From NCBI GenBank assembly GCA_026261815.1, contig JAMPIT010000566.1:24577001-24641000 (forward strand): a stretch of DNA of 64,000 nt, given 5' to 3'. Below are positions 36,498 through 48,541 of the stretch, in pieces. Both the position numbers and the translations under genes were made by a program. The notes under the pieces were generated by a model. That model saw nothing but the letters and a program-made list of their open reading frames with translations. It did no database searches and was not told the origin of the DNA. Source of the DNA: Monarcha castaneiventris obscurior. Lineage: Eukaryota > Chordata > Aves > Passeriformes > Monarchidae. The stretch's first letter is position 1; each line of letters begins with the position of its first letter.

Positions 36498-36765
36498 AGC
36501 TTTGTTGGTTTAGCCAAAGAAAACAAAGGTTGAGAGTGGGAATTATTGTGCTCTACAGATATGTCAAGAGAATAAGCATCAGAGAAGAGGGAAAGTATTT
36601 AACTAAAGAACAATATTGACATAAGAATAAAAGGCAGTAAACTAGCTAGGAATATGCTTAGGCTAGAAATCAGAAAACACTTGGAAACATCAGACCCATA
36701 GGACTTGGGAGCAATCTTCCAAAAGGCTGTCTGGGCAAAAAATCTCAGCCACTTTGCAGATAGAG
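36498..36765 (+). mobile_element. Old CR1/L3-like LINE relic, end of the second reading frame
   Basis: One frame reads YVKRISIREEGKYLTKEQY, where the family has 'YKYIRGVNSKEGEELFKLKNN'. It is followed by AAACTAGCTAGGAATATGCT, TAGGCTAGAAATCAGAAAAC and GGGCAAAAAATCTCAGCC, all in the right order for the family ('AAACTAGCCATGAATAAATTTAGGCTGGAAATTAGAAGAAGG ... GGGGGCAAAAAACCTAAC'). This is the clearest of the very old LINE pieces on the plus strand. Stop codons and indels show it is dead. Confidence 0.75.
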
Positions 36766-37169
36766 ACAGTGATCTGTTCATGCAGTAAGATCTGCAATGA
36801 AATCAACTGTGAGAAGAGGGAATTTGATGTTTCTGAAAGCATCTTTGAATCCAGTGCTAGAACATAGATGCCCTGTGTTAGTATCTAATTCTATGCCTCA
36901 GCTTTAGAATTTGATAATACATGGTATTTTAGTTCTATTTATATAAAGAATACATAAGATTTTGCACATATACTGTAGTAGTTATGATATAAACTTGTTA
37001 ACAGCTTTTCTTAAAACCAGTGTCTGTGCCTCAAAAATACTGACTACAGTTTCCAGAACCCCTGAAAATCTAATATAATGGTTTGTTCACACCTACAGCA
37101 CTCTCTTAAAAATAATGGGTTTAGCACTAAAAATCACTACAGCAAGAATAAAGATTGACAGGCTGATGT
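36766..37169. other. Unique AT-rich noncoding DNA
   Basis: Nothing recognised. It may include the decayed end of the LINE relic to its left. Confidence 0.4.
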
Positions 37170-38010
37170 CACTCAGCACTTGATGTCTTCAGTATCATAT
37201 TATTCAGGACACAAAGCTTGCAGGTGGTAGATACAAAAATACCAAATCCCAAGCTAAAGGGAGCTACCTTCACATTCAGTTTTAGTTTATTCTCAGCAAA
37301 TAAAGCTTGATTATGAGCCTTCATAACAGTCATGTGTAAGTAGACACTACTTGGTTCTGGCCAGAAAGGACGGAGTTGGCCATTTACTGCAAATCTACGC
37401 TCTTCTGACTGCATTATTTATGAAAATATTAATTATAAATGAGAAGCCTGCCGAGTATGGACAGAGAGCAGTGAGAAATGGAGAGATGTCCAAAGGAGAA
37501 ATGTGATTAGTTTGAGAGCACTCCTTGCTGAAAAGCGTGGCTTGGTGCTGAAAGGTGAATCCCAGCGATTGCTCTCAGTTCCGACCTGCAAGCTTTGCTC
37601 TGTGACGGAAGAGAAAGGAGCTCATCAGTTTCCTGTTGCTCCCAGGTAGCTTTCCTCCTGGCGGGGGGGCTATGCATTGGGCTTCCTCTACATATTCCTC
37701 TGACAGCTCTCCGTTTTGTTTCCAACATCTCTATTAGCAGCAAGATTTTTTCCTTCCATAGTTTTAGTTTCAACAGGTGCCAGGATTCGAACTGGTCAAA
37801 GTACAAAAGATGCATTCTTTCCTAAATTCTCGCTATCACAGCCATAACTATCAAAGTATTGCCATTCCACTTCCTAAGTCAATTTATGGCATAAATACCC
37901 TGTCAAAGGCACAATGATTTATTCATTCCCCTCAAAGACAAGTATGATATGGTGGAACTCATTATATGATTGATTTCAGCTTATTTGAATGATTGCATTG
38001 CTGATGGTGG
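37170..38010. promoter_or_regulatory. Candidate conserved noncoding block
   Basis: A long non-repetitive stretch with few low-complexity runs and several retained CpG words (GTTCCGACC, GTGACGGAAG, ATTCGAACTGG, CTCGCTATC). The right half is AT-rich with many ATTTA/TGATT words. The composition differs from the neutral-looking flanks. A tRNA B-box-like GGATTCGAAC on the minus strand at 37783-37792 has no matching tRNA fold around it. Inference only. Confidence 0.25.
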
Positions 38011-41000
38011 ATGCAAAGGGAGGCACTGGAGCTCTGGGAACTAGACATATAACACCAGTGTGTTTTTCATGGGAGCACTTTCACTTACACTCTAAATCTC
38101 AGGCTTCAGCTGGGTAATTCGTGTCAGCTGCAGTAAGATTGCCAGAGCCCCTTAAAAAAAATTTAAAAAATTCTAAGCCAGTTTTGCTTAAAAGCGACAT
38201 GAGACTTTCAGGGATCCTTGGAAATTTGTTCCTGTCACTTCTGATCTCTCTGATGGCAGTTTCAGTGCCTGCCTCAGCGAGATAGCAAACTCCAGGGAAC
38301 AGAGCAGCCTGAGAGGAACAGAACTTGTGTGGTTTCTCTGGCTGTTGTCAGATCCAGGTCTTTGCTGGTGGGAGATGGAAAAACAAGTGGGTGACTCTGG
38401 CTCGGCTGAACAATCACAGTGCCCCTCTGTGGTTCCACACACCAGTAGTTATGTCAGTGCAGGTGAAGCCTTGTAAAGATGTAAGTGGAGTTAAACTTTG
38501 TATTGAAATGGGAAGATTAATTGTTTGGAGACAAGAGGAAACTTTGTCATATACAACAGACAGTGTCTTGAAAGGCACCTATGCACATGCAGCTTTAGTG
38601 TATAAATGTCAGGATTTGGTTTCCACACAGTAAAACAGGCTGAAAAACTGAAGAGTATGTTTTCATGAGCTGTTCTATAGTGGAAAGCTAAGAACAGAAA
38701 TATTTTGATGAACCTATAAACTGGATATTTAAATGAAGTCCAGTGCCCTACATACTACTTCAGCACTTCACAACACAGAGCCATTCAGACAGTAGATTCT
38801 TCTTGGAGGTTGAGGGTGCACTACATTCCCATTTGAGTTCACAGCAGTAGAGTGTTACTGAAGTCAATCTCCCAGTTGCCTCCACTTCCACTTTGTTTTG
38901 CATCATGAAGCAGTCTCAGAGTAAATGAACTGGTTTAAAATGAAACTAAGCTGGAAGATCTGCTCCAGATGTATACCTAAAGGTCTAATCTCAAACAGGC
39001 AGACGACAGATAACCTGAAGTGACCTCCCCCAAAAACCCCACTCTGAAATGTGCACCGAGAGAACATCAGGTCCTCAAGACTGACTACTCCACAGAGGCC
39101 CACTCCTGCTCATCCACACTGCTTGCTGAAAGGGCACAACCTCTTTAAGTCTGGTCCTGTGGACAGCATGGTCCAAAAGACTGGTGTGACAAAAAGGGCC
39201 CAACACTTTGTGAAAATTGAACGCAGCATTTTCTTAGCTTTTCAAACAAACACCACTACAGCCATTATTGAGTTTTGGGGTAAGTGAATTTACTGACCTA
39301 TTCTGGTGCTGAAGCAAGGTTTGAATACAAGCATTGATAACAGTCCTGCCCCATTCTTTCTCCCCTCGTGTAAAATCCTTGAGAAATTTGTTGGCTTTTT
39401 TAAAAGCTGCTTCCTAGTTTTGAGAATCAGTAAAATGGTGCAGAACTGAAGTTCAGTTAAAGTATTTGTTTTTCAATCTTTACCTGTGCACAGAAAAAAT
39501 TCAAAATGTAAACCCTAAAGAATCAATAGTGAATGAAGGACTTAATTTTTCTTTTATATTTTGGGCTTGGACCTGCTTGCTTAAGTTTTCAGGATCACAA
39601 AACTGAATAGTAAATTTGTAGAGTTTAAAAATGAACAAACAGTTCTGTTTCATGCCCAGCCTCTTCCCAGGTCCCCCCCTTTGAAGGAATCATTCTTTGT
39701 ACTTACAGCAATATTTCAGTAGATTCCCTGGAAATAACTGGCTTCAGTGATAGTGAAATATTTTGCAGAAACACATTTTCTCAGGTTTAAAGGGATACCT
39801 ACTTAAGAATGGTGACTTACAAAGTGATCTGCTGGGTCTGACATGAAGAGACTGTGCTGCTGACGCATGCAGCAGGCAAAAGGATGCTGTTTACACACTG
39901 TTCTATGGACCTTCTGATGACATTGGTTTATTTTCACCTCTCTTCCCCCAGAGTGATGGTAAAACACAGCTTTAACTCATGGATAGACATATGCAGGATT
40001 GTTGTGTTTTACGTCACAGACCATACAGAAATATTGATGTGGTTTTATCTGTTCGATCTTGAACCAGTTATTACAGCTCCAGAGAACCCTGATATTAAGC
40101 TGCTCTTTGAGTTTTATCCAGGCATAATGTGCTTTCAATTGAAAGGCTGGCACTGTGAAGAAGATGCAGAGGGTGTAATCACAGCCATTACAGAGAGCCA
40201 TCAGTGGAGCCAAACCTACACTTTCCACAGTCAGCAGTAGGCAGCTAGATGAAAAGGAACTATTAGAAACCAAACCTAGTGTCCGATGTGTAATAAACGG
40301 CCACAAGAAAGCCTATTAGAGAACTGTTTCCACAAAAAGGCAAAATGCTGTTATACAGAAAAAGAAAAGATTTGATGCTGGTTTAAAAAGGTTAACTTTT
40401 CAGGATAAACTGACAACATTGATATTGGAAAGCTGCCACCTTTACCATTACCACTTGTATCTTCAAATTCTGCCCTCCAGCCTTTGTAAGGGGGAAGAGT
40501 TTATCAAAGGGATGTCTTCATAATTCTCCCTTCTTGCCTTACCGTTTTATTTTCTTTTTATTTTGTAGGTGACCTTTAGGGTCATTTTTAGGTCATTTGT
40601 ATTCAATGATTAAAGTAAGTCTGAGCACTCTAGGTCTTTCTGTCCTCCCTGCCAACAGTGCTCTTGCTAAGTGCAGCTCCTCCCACCTTCTCAGCATGGG
40701 GAAACATCAGTGACTTCCTGAGCAGAGTCTCCATGGGGAAGAGAGGAGATCAAGAGCAGTGTTAATAATCACCTGTGAAAAGAGGAGCAATAGCCAGAAG
40801 GCCAAGCATCGTTTAAAGTCAGTGTTTCTGAGAAGTTTGTATTCATTCACATTCTTTACATGAGAACCAGTCCTTCCCAAAAAATTGTGGAATGACGGGG
40901 CTGGGAAACATCTTGCCAGGTATTTAGCACAACATCTGTGCCAGGTGCACTTTTCGCTGAACACACTATTTAATGAATTCTCTAAGTCTGACTTCTTTGA

Positions 41001-44000
41001 TGCTGAGGTCTCTGCAAGCTCTGTAGGGGACAGAAATTATTATACTCCTCCATGTAAAGAGAATTCTGCCAGTTTCTAACAGTTAGTGGATGCAAACAGA
41101 ACATATTCATAGTTGAAAAATCCTTCAAGAGGTGAACTTTCCCAGTGGCTGGATCCTAAGGATCTGGTTCAGTATGAAGGTTTAGAGTGGGATAAAGAGA
41201 AGAAAAAGGACGAGATGAAAGGTGGAAAACTCTGCTTTTGAGATCTTAGAGCAGCGCTAACAAGGCAGGTACTGCCCTGCCCAAATCCCCTTTTGCTAAC
41301 ATAACATCACCCTCAGCCCATACATGGCACCATATGAGGCTTGACACTGTTTTCCCCTTATTTTAATCAGTCTCATGTCTATTTTTCTGGGTGTTTTTTT
41401 TTTTGGTAGTATGACTCAGTCCAAGCAAGTGTGCAGAAGTGCAAAATGTATTTCAAGAGCTAACCTGTGTAATGCAATATGATTAAAGCTGGGATTCTCC
41501 AATGGCCTCTGCAATGTAACCTGTTCTCATGGAAATTCACTGGTGTTTGGATAACCACCTCCCTCAGGCTTTTTTAAAAATCCCAGCAGAACTCCAACTC
41601 AACAGCAGAAAAGAACACTCTTTGAATGCTAATGAAATTAATCTAATCTTCATTAAACAACCAAAAAAAAAAAAAAAAAAGTGGCTTAGGGTTGATATTG
41701 CCCCATGTATTGCAAACAGAACACATAGTTATTAAGAGGATTATGGTAAGCTCTTGTGAGAGGAGCAAAAGCAGGAGTGGAAACTGGACTCCTGGGCTGA
41801 AATAATGGCTGACTTATTTCTAGAGATTTAGGCACAGTGAAAGAATAGATTTTACAAATAACATCCCAGATATCCAAAGGAGCTCACCCCAAAGGAGTTT
41901 AACTCAATTTTTGCAATGAGTTCATTTCAGTAAGCTGAAGAACCCTTGAAGTTCTTCACAGCATTTCATAATGCAACTCAGGTAAGTGATTTTTATGTAC
42001 AGTGGCACTCCCACTCACAGGCAGAAACATTAGTTGACAGTGCCGTAACATTTACTCTAAAATTAAATGAAATTGTTGCTAATTCAGCCCCTTAAAAATG
42101 GAGTTTCACATGCTTTTTCAACCTAAGAATTTCAGAAGATTTTCATTTTCAGAAGTTTCAGTTTATTTATGCATCTTCAAAAGCAGTTTATCACCTCTCT
42201 TATGCATAAGCCCTACTGACTCCTTAAATATGGGCATTTTCTCTTATCTGCAGCAGACATTTTGGTCTGGCAGGCAATCTCAGGGCTGATGTTGGCCCCT
42301 AAAACCTTACAGTCCCTAAAGAAGGAGGTGGTGCTTCTCAGTTTTTGTACAACTGGGTGGTTTGAAGACTGAGCTATGATGTGGGACACCAGCCAATTCC
42401 TTTTCTACCCGAACCCATTTTACCTCGGTGAGGTATGGCTGCTTTGCTTCCCTGCCTCTCCTGTCCAGTTTGCTGAGGTTGCTTTCCTGTGTGGAATGCC
42501 TTCTTGGCAGAACACAAGGAATGGGACTGAGCATGGCTTTCCAACCTCATGGGTGCAGCCTGCTCTTGAGCAGACTAAATCCCAGGGTCCCAATGTTTGC
42601 TTGTGCCTCTTATCCAATGCTAGGTGTAGGTAAAATATAAGACTCTGTAAGAATGTGCAAGATCAGGGACTGGCAATCAAGTTTTCTGTCTCCTGGAATA
42701 TTCCTTGTTCACTCCCACACTCCTCAGTTAATCTCTTAATATTACATGTACAAAGGAGCTACTTCTACTGGGAAACTAGAGAGCATTCCTCCCACTCCCT
42801 GCATTCACTCCAGAGATACTTGCATTCCCATGATATGTCCTTTTTCCAGGAGATTGGCTTTTGCCACCTTTTGAGGTGCATGCTCTAACCACCACTGTTT
42901 TTCACCTTGTAATGGCAGTGAAAGCATCTTTTGGCCTCACATTTTAAAGAGTGAGAGTGACTCTTCCTCTGTTTCTCAGACCCATTTTTGAGGGGAAAAT
43001 AGGACACGCACTGAGTGAGCTGGTAAAGGCAGCAGTTTCTGATCGCGGTGCCTTGAAACTTGTGCCTACTTGTTCTTACAGTGAGGGTGAAGAACACGGG
43101 AAGAGCAGCAGCTTTCCAAATGTGGTGACAAGCAAGGGATGCTGCTGAAAGAGCATTTCTGGGAGATGCGGTCGTAGTGGCGAGAGGGCAAGGTGTTTCT
43201 AGCAGGTGATCCCAGCACAGTGAGCCAGACTGTCATCAGCACTGTTTTGCTGGGGATGGTGCATCCTGCCTGCCTTGAAGAGGCTGATATTCTGGGGGCG
43301 ACAAGCTTGTCTTCTCTTCACGAGCTACCTGACAAGCTTCACTAACTGCTTACAGAAGGCTGTGCCTGGCAGGATTTTTCAGTCATGTAAGGCTGGTAAA
43401 TGGTTACAACATGTTACTAGTTAAAGAGCATAAAGAAATTGGGGAATATAGCAGCCAGTGAGATGGGTAAAATATTGTGATATATAGCATGAGCACAACA
43501 TGTGCCTTTGTACCTGATTTTCTTGGCAGAATACAGCACTCCAGCCTCATCATCCTGTTGCACGTAAACAAGTCACTACAATTTGCATTTGCTCATTCTG
43601 CGTGGCGCATACAGCTCACACATGCTAGTTACACACAGGGGCAAGGCAAACAAAACTCTCCAAACCCTTATGACTTCCCTGCTGTAGTAGGGATTAGGCA
43701 AAACAGTTGACAGTGTTAGGCCCTCCCTTAAGGAACATCTAGTCATTCCTGGGAGGATTTAGAGCTGGCATGTTATACCCTCCCACCAGCCCCTAGTCTA
43801 GCCCACAATCAAATCCCAGCCTCTGCCCATTCTGTCCATGGGACTCCATATAATGTCAGGCAAAAGAGAAGATGAGGGGAAAGGACAGCAGATATGACCC
43901 AGGGGCTAGTCTCAGATGGTTCTGCCTGCATTGCTCTCCTAAGGATTGAGCAAACACTAACCTAAAGATTCTATTCTAAAACTGAGGTCAACTACCTCTC

Positions 44001-45019
44001 ATTTAGGTTAAGCCTATATAAAAGTTGCATGGACTGGAGAACAAAATACTGGGTCCAATGAACATGAACTAACCAGTTCAGAGTCAAAATATGCATCTGG
44101 TCACCTCTGGAAAGAAGCTGTAATGGGCTAGGCCTCCTCTGAGGGAGCTGTGTGTCAGCAAAAAATAGTGAGGACGCCAAAGAATCATAGACAAAAAGTG
44201 AAAAGAGGACACCAAAATGCAGTATTTGTAGCAATACCCTAAAAAAGCCCTCTTGTGAGAGCAAGGACAGAAGTTCACCTGTTTTTTAGGAATGAGGGAA
44301 ACCCAGAGACTTGGAATAGCAAGCAAAGGCCTTGCCTCTGGATACTTAGGGCCTCTTATATTTACTTAAACAAGACTTCTTCATTGTGGCTACATCTGAC
44401 CTTACCAAAGATATCTGTTTGCTTGATAATTAACGTGGTGGCAACAGCCTGTGAAGGCATAATGTTGGTCAAGGATTTAAGTGCAAAGAGGAGATTAAAT
44501 GCTTCTATTTTTCAATTCAATTTACTTTTACTGACAACTTGCTCTTGTGTGTTGAAAAGTTCACTTTGCTTAGCACTTGGTGAACTTTCCCTCTAATTAC
44601 TGCATGTCATTAAGGTAATACTGCCTCTTTATCCTAAGGAGAAGCCACTAATGACTATCCAAGCTTCGCTTGCTACTCATGTCACCAAGTCATTGCATAG
44701 CATAATCTTATGGTAATTTAATGCCTGAATCGGCTTGGATCTAAGCTTAGGCATTTTTACTACTTAGTCAGGATTGGTCTAGAACTCATTTGTGCCATGT
44801 GGAAGGAGCACTACAATACCATACACATGAGTTTCTGTCTGAAAAACGAAAAGTAATCTGATCTTAACTCAGTCTGATGGTCTGTAGGTTCATTGTCCAC
44901 TAGATGTGTTTGAATTTGATATTTGAACGATGCTATGCAGTCCCCTGATCTCTGTGCTGCACACAATGGGAGACAGAGGAAGTTCAGCAGTACCAGGAGG
45001 GACAGATTGCGAGGAACAG
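38011..45019. other. Unique noncoding DNA
   Basis: Seven kilobases with no recognisable gene. It contains an 18-A run at 41663-41680. At 41140-41180, GGCTGGATCCTAAGGATCTG followed by TTCAGTATG loosely resembles an old CR1 3' end but is too short to call. The open frame at 39854-40240 (+, 128 codons) has mixed composition but no domain I recognise. The overlapping frames around 42316-42640 lie in a locally GC-richer patch. Confidence 0.45.
41663..41680. repeat. Poly-A run (18 A)
   Basis: An uninterrupted A homopolymer. No retroposed sequence is recognisable just before it. Confidence 0.9.
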
Positions 45020-45720
45020 TCACCCACCAATGGTGATGATAAACAACCTTTTACAACAATTATCTAGTTAAAACACCATTAGCAATTAATGACATACGTC
45101 AGAGAACTTACTGAACTCATTTAAGACTAATTTACTGGCCATAAAAATATGGCATTAAGTATTTATGGATCATTAGCTTTTATTCCAGAATGAAATATTG
45201 CTATCTGAAACACTCAAAAACTGTTGAAAAAACCCACTCATTAAAACCATATGAAATTAAATAAAATAATGACAGGAGGAAAGGGAATGGCGGCACAGTT
45301 TTTAAATGTTTGGGTAGATGAAACTAACTTCTTGTGTCACTGAATGGATGAAGATTGCATTTTCAGACAAGATTGAAATCTACACTTAATTCAAAAAGTT
45401 GTAATATGCAATAAATCCTTCCTTTTTAAATGAAGAAACATTGTATCATTGATCAAAATTCTTATCATGGTCTATTAATCAGTTATTTTGAGACACTGTT
45501 ACAGAGACTGTAACGATGTTAAAATTAATTAACTATTGCCTCCAAATTGGTATTACATAAATGAAAGTTTAGCAGCTGCTCCAACCTCATATATATTATT
45601 TCAAATATGCCTTGAAGACAACACAAGGCTATTAGAGATTAATTGTAGCTAAATACAATTTCCACTTCACTGTTGCTCAATGAGACTAACTTAGAGTGGA
45701 GCTTCACTTGTTTGAAATAG
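45020..45720. promoter_or_regulatory. Candidate AT-rich conserved noncoding block
   Basis: The stretch is dense in ATTA/TAAT-type words (TTAGCAATTAATGACATAC, CATTAGCTTTTATTCC, AAAATTAATTAACTATTG). It includes a CRE-like TACGTCAG near 45096 and is free of transposon signals. Composition is typical of long developmental enhancers. This is an inference from composition, not shown conservation. Confidence 0.3.
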
Positions 45721-47000
45721 GAGAATTGTAAATGTCACATCCTCTAAAATTCTACAAAAAGCTTTCAAAATCAGGTGAAATACTTGCATCACTCTGCACT
45801 GTTTCTGTAGGAAAATTAGTTTCCTGAAAAAACTGAGTTCTGGGTTCTGCAACAACAACAGTATTTTCACAGCATTTTATAGATTCTTCCAGACTGAGTG
45901 TAAGGCTTGAAATACACACTTGAATAGTCAACTCTCTTACCATTCACACCAATTTCATTCTGTAACTTCTGTAGTGTTCTGTAAGCTACCTCTCAAAACA
46001 GCAAAAGGAAAGAATTTGGCTTTAACTAGATTGGGAAGAAACTATTCAAGTTTGGTTTATAAAGCAAGAAGAAGGGAATTTTGGCAAGCCTGGTATTTAA
46101 TGTGTCTGATAGTTCCTATTATAAAGTTTTATCTCCTTTTCCAGAGAAGTTCAGGTGTCCCTGTGATTTGCAGAAACATTTTGATTTTTGACAGGAGAAG
46201 AACCAATTCACAGGATAAGCTAGGGACAGTATTTAAATTTCAGTTGCATAGTTTCCAAATCAGAGTCCAAATTGCAGGGGACTATGGAGGGGGTTTGGAA
46301 AGACAGCATCACCTGCGGGAAGTCAAGACAAACCATCCTGGACAGTCTGTCTGTCAAGAGCTCAGTAACTTTTAGAGTAGAGACAGGTTCTTCTGTAAAA
46401 TTAAAGGCCTCATGGCAGATACTGCAACAGTCTGAGAGGTTTCTGTCTCTCCTCAGTGACTCTGCAGGTTATGCAAGGCTGCAAAACCTTCAAAGCAAGC
46501 TAGTCTGGGAAGGTTTTATGATACCATCTCTGGATCTGCAAACATGATGGTAAATTTGATAAAGAGATTATCAAAAGCAACATGTTTTCTGGTTTCCTTA
46601 ATATTTTTACCAGTTCAGCACAAACTTCAGCAAAACCTTTTCTCAGTCTTAATATTGTCTATGCTACTGCACCATTTATCAGGACTAAATACAGCATTTA
46701 TTAGGACACAATCCTGTTATTATTTGGGCTCTTGTCAGAGCATATGAAAGATTAAAGAGGGACATAGATTAATTTTTTTTAATTAATACAGAGTATTTTC
46801 TGGCTATCATCTGGTTTTCAAAACACTATGCTTGCAGCTTTAACAGGGCTTTATTTTTATCCCTTTTAAGCCAAGAACTTTGCTCAGAGCTCACATGCAA
46901 ATCATTCTCAAACCATTTTACAATCTGTAAAATTGTTTTGACTTCATTCTAGGAATTCTCTGTCACATAAAAACTGCCTCCAGAATATTTCAAACCTAAA
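45721..47000. other. Unique noncoding DNA
   Basis: No gene recognised. The open frame at 45920-46375 (+, 151 codons) has no domain or signal peptide that I can see. An AT-only 7-base inverted repeat lies at about 46767-46786. Confidence 0.4.
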
Positions 47001-47070
47001 ACCATAGAAAGGCTTGGGTTGGAAAGGACATTAAAAATGGAACCTATTCAATGATTACATGCCTTGTCAC
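47001..47070 (-). mobile_element. CR1 LINE 3'-end fragment
   Basis: ACCATAGAAAGGCTTGGGTT then GGAAAGGACATTAAAAATGG matches the antisense of the bird CR1 3' end ('CATAGAAAGGTTTGGGTTGGAAGGGACCTTAAAGATCATC'). Only the terminal part is present. Confidence 0.75.
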
Positions 47071-47330
47071 AGTGCAACTGCAATTTGCAGTAGTGTTACT
47101 TGAATGTGGTGGTCTAACTACAGAAATCAATACTGTTTGTTGTATTTTCAAAATTCAATTTCCATTAGATTCTCCACAAAATTATGCTTTGAAAGAGTGG
47201 TAAACATTTTCACATAGAACAGGGAAGGAACATTTATGTAAAGCTTTGACAAAAATTCTACTCCTACATCTGACTACACAAACCTATAGTAAACTGCTCA
47301 GACTGAGCAGATATGAAATAGAAATAGCTA

Positions 47331-47412
47331 TCATAGGGATCATAGAATCACAGAATGATTTGGGTTGTTAGGGGTCCTTGAAGCTCATCTAGTTCCAGCC
47401 CCCTGCTGTGCA
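47331..47412 (-). mobile_element. CR1 LINE 3'-end fragment with its octamer tail
   Basis: TCATAGGGATCATAGAATCA then CAGAATGATTTGGGTTGTTA is the antisense of the CR1 end with its ATTCTATG-type tail repeats. It continues GGGGTCCTTGAAGCTCATCT and AGTTCCAGCCCCCTGC, as in bird CR1. It is a short 5'-truncated copy inserted about 260 bases from the previous one, on the same strand. Confidence 0.92.
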
Positions 47413-48239
47413 AGATACAATTTACTGTACGAAACAATTATTTTATTTGACTAAAAAGTTAAAAATCTCTCCCCTGTAACACTCCTTTTAGACATAAGTG
47501 TGTGAGGAAAAAGACTCTAGTAGTACCCTTTGCTTTTGGCAGGACCTGACCCTCTCTCTGTGAAACTGTAAGATTATGTGGGTATAATTGTGTGATAGTG
47601 AAATTAGATCAGTGTGAGAGGGTTAAAAAAAGACAAGGAAAAAAATGGTGCATGGGAGATGGAGATGTAGCAATTTTTCTATGAGAAATTTGGAAGAGCT
47701 GCCATCACCTCTTTAGGTTAGGTTCAATCTCCTTACTAGTTCACTGTGAGGATGGAAGATAAACATTCCCAGGTTGTTATTAATGTAGTCTGAGATACAA
47801 TTCTTCCTGTGTGTGGCAGAATGTATGGCTTCTCATCCCTCTGTAGCATTTGTTGTAATTCTGTGAGACCTTTAATAGGTGGTGAAATAGGGATTAATTT
47901 ACTATGTTTGTGTGCACACGTGTGTGCATCCATGGTTCACACTTCTGATTTGGGTTATAAAAAGCTAGACAGATAAGAACCACACAAAATAATATTAAAA
48001 GTTATCTTATTTGTTCGTCTCCTTTTTTCTTTCTCTTTTTATATGCAAAATGAAGTTCATTATAAGAAATTGAAGTTACTTCCTCTTTGTGAAATAATAA
48101 TTTTCCTCTCTGCTGAAGAAATGGGTTCTGGGGGTCATTTTGGTATTATTTCATTAACTTGAAGGCCAAAGACCTTCTAGTATATTAGCACAGGGTGCAA
48201 TTATAACTAAATTAAAAGTAAGTACCCTTGACATATTGT
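47413..48239. other. Unique noncoding DNA
   Basis: Nothing recognised beyond short low-complexity patches such as the TGTG stretch near 47908-47930. Confidence 0.4.
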
Positions 48240-48330
48240 GGGCCAAATCCTCAGATGGTTTAACTCAGCATTACTCCGCTGAAGTAACAGCAAGGTGATG
48301 TGCATATTCACTGAGAAACAATCCAGCATT
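48240..48330. repeat. Relic of an old amniote palindromic repeat
   Basis: GGGCCAAATCCTCAGATGGT then TTAACTCAGCATTACTCCGC follows one arm of a repeat I remember from turtles and crocodiles ('GGGCCAGATCCTCAGCTGGTGTAAATCAGCATAGCTCCATTGA'). The second arm is lost or decayed. Likely related in type to the copies at 2259 and 33200. Confidence 0.6.
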
Positions 48331-48503
48331 GATTATAAAGAGCCCTAGGAATGATTAGCTTAGTTATTGAGAAATAACTTCCAAGCGGTTAACTCCATCT
48401 ACTTTGAATTATTTTAACTAATTTGGAGCACATAAATTAAGGAGTTTAATTTACCTATACAGCAGTAATGGAGACAAGGAGGCTTCTTCAGAGGGTAACT
48501 GAG

Positions 48504-48541
48504 AATGGTTATCCATTTATAATAAATGGTTATCCATTTAT
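48504..48541. repeat. Short tandem duplication
   Basis: AATGGTTATCCATTTAT at 48504-48520 is repeated exactly about 20 bases further on, with the spacer AATA between the copies. Two copies only. Confidence 0.85.

Noticed and set aside
37783..37792. tRNA B-box-like GGATTCGAAC on the minus strand
   Set aside because: No acceptor, D-arm or anticodon stem forms around it, and the A-box spacing does not fit.
39854..40240. 128-codon plus-strand frame
   Set aside because: Mixed composition looked protein-like at first, but no domain is recognisable and an overlapping opposite-strand frame is equally good.
41130..41190. Possible old CR1 3' end (GGCTGGATCCTAAGGATCTG)
   Set aside because: The match is too short and decayed to separate from chance.
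45920..46375. 151-codon plus-strand frame
   Set aside because: No domain, signal or membrane pattern, and no splice or promoter context.
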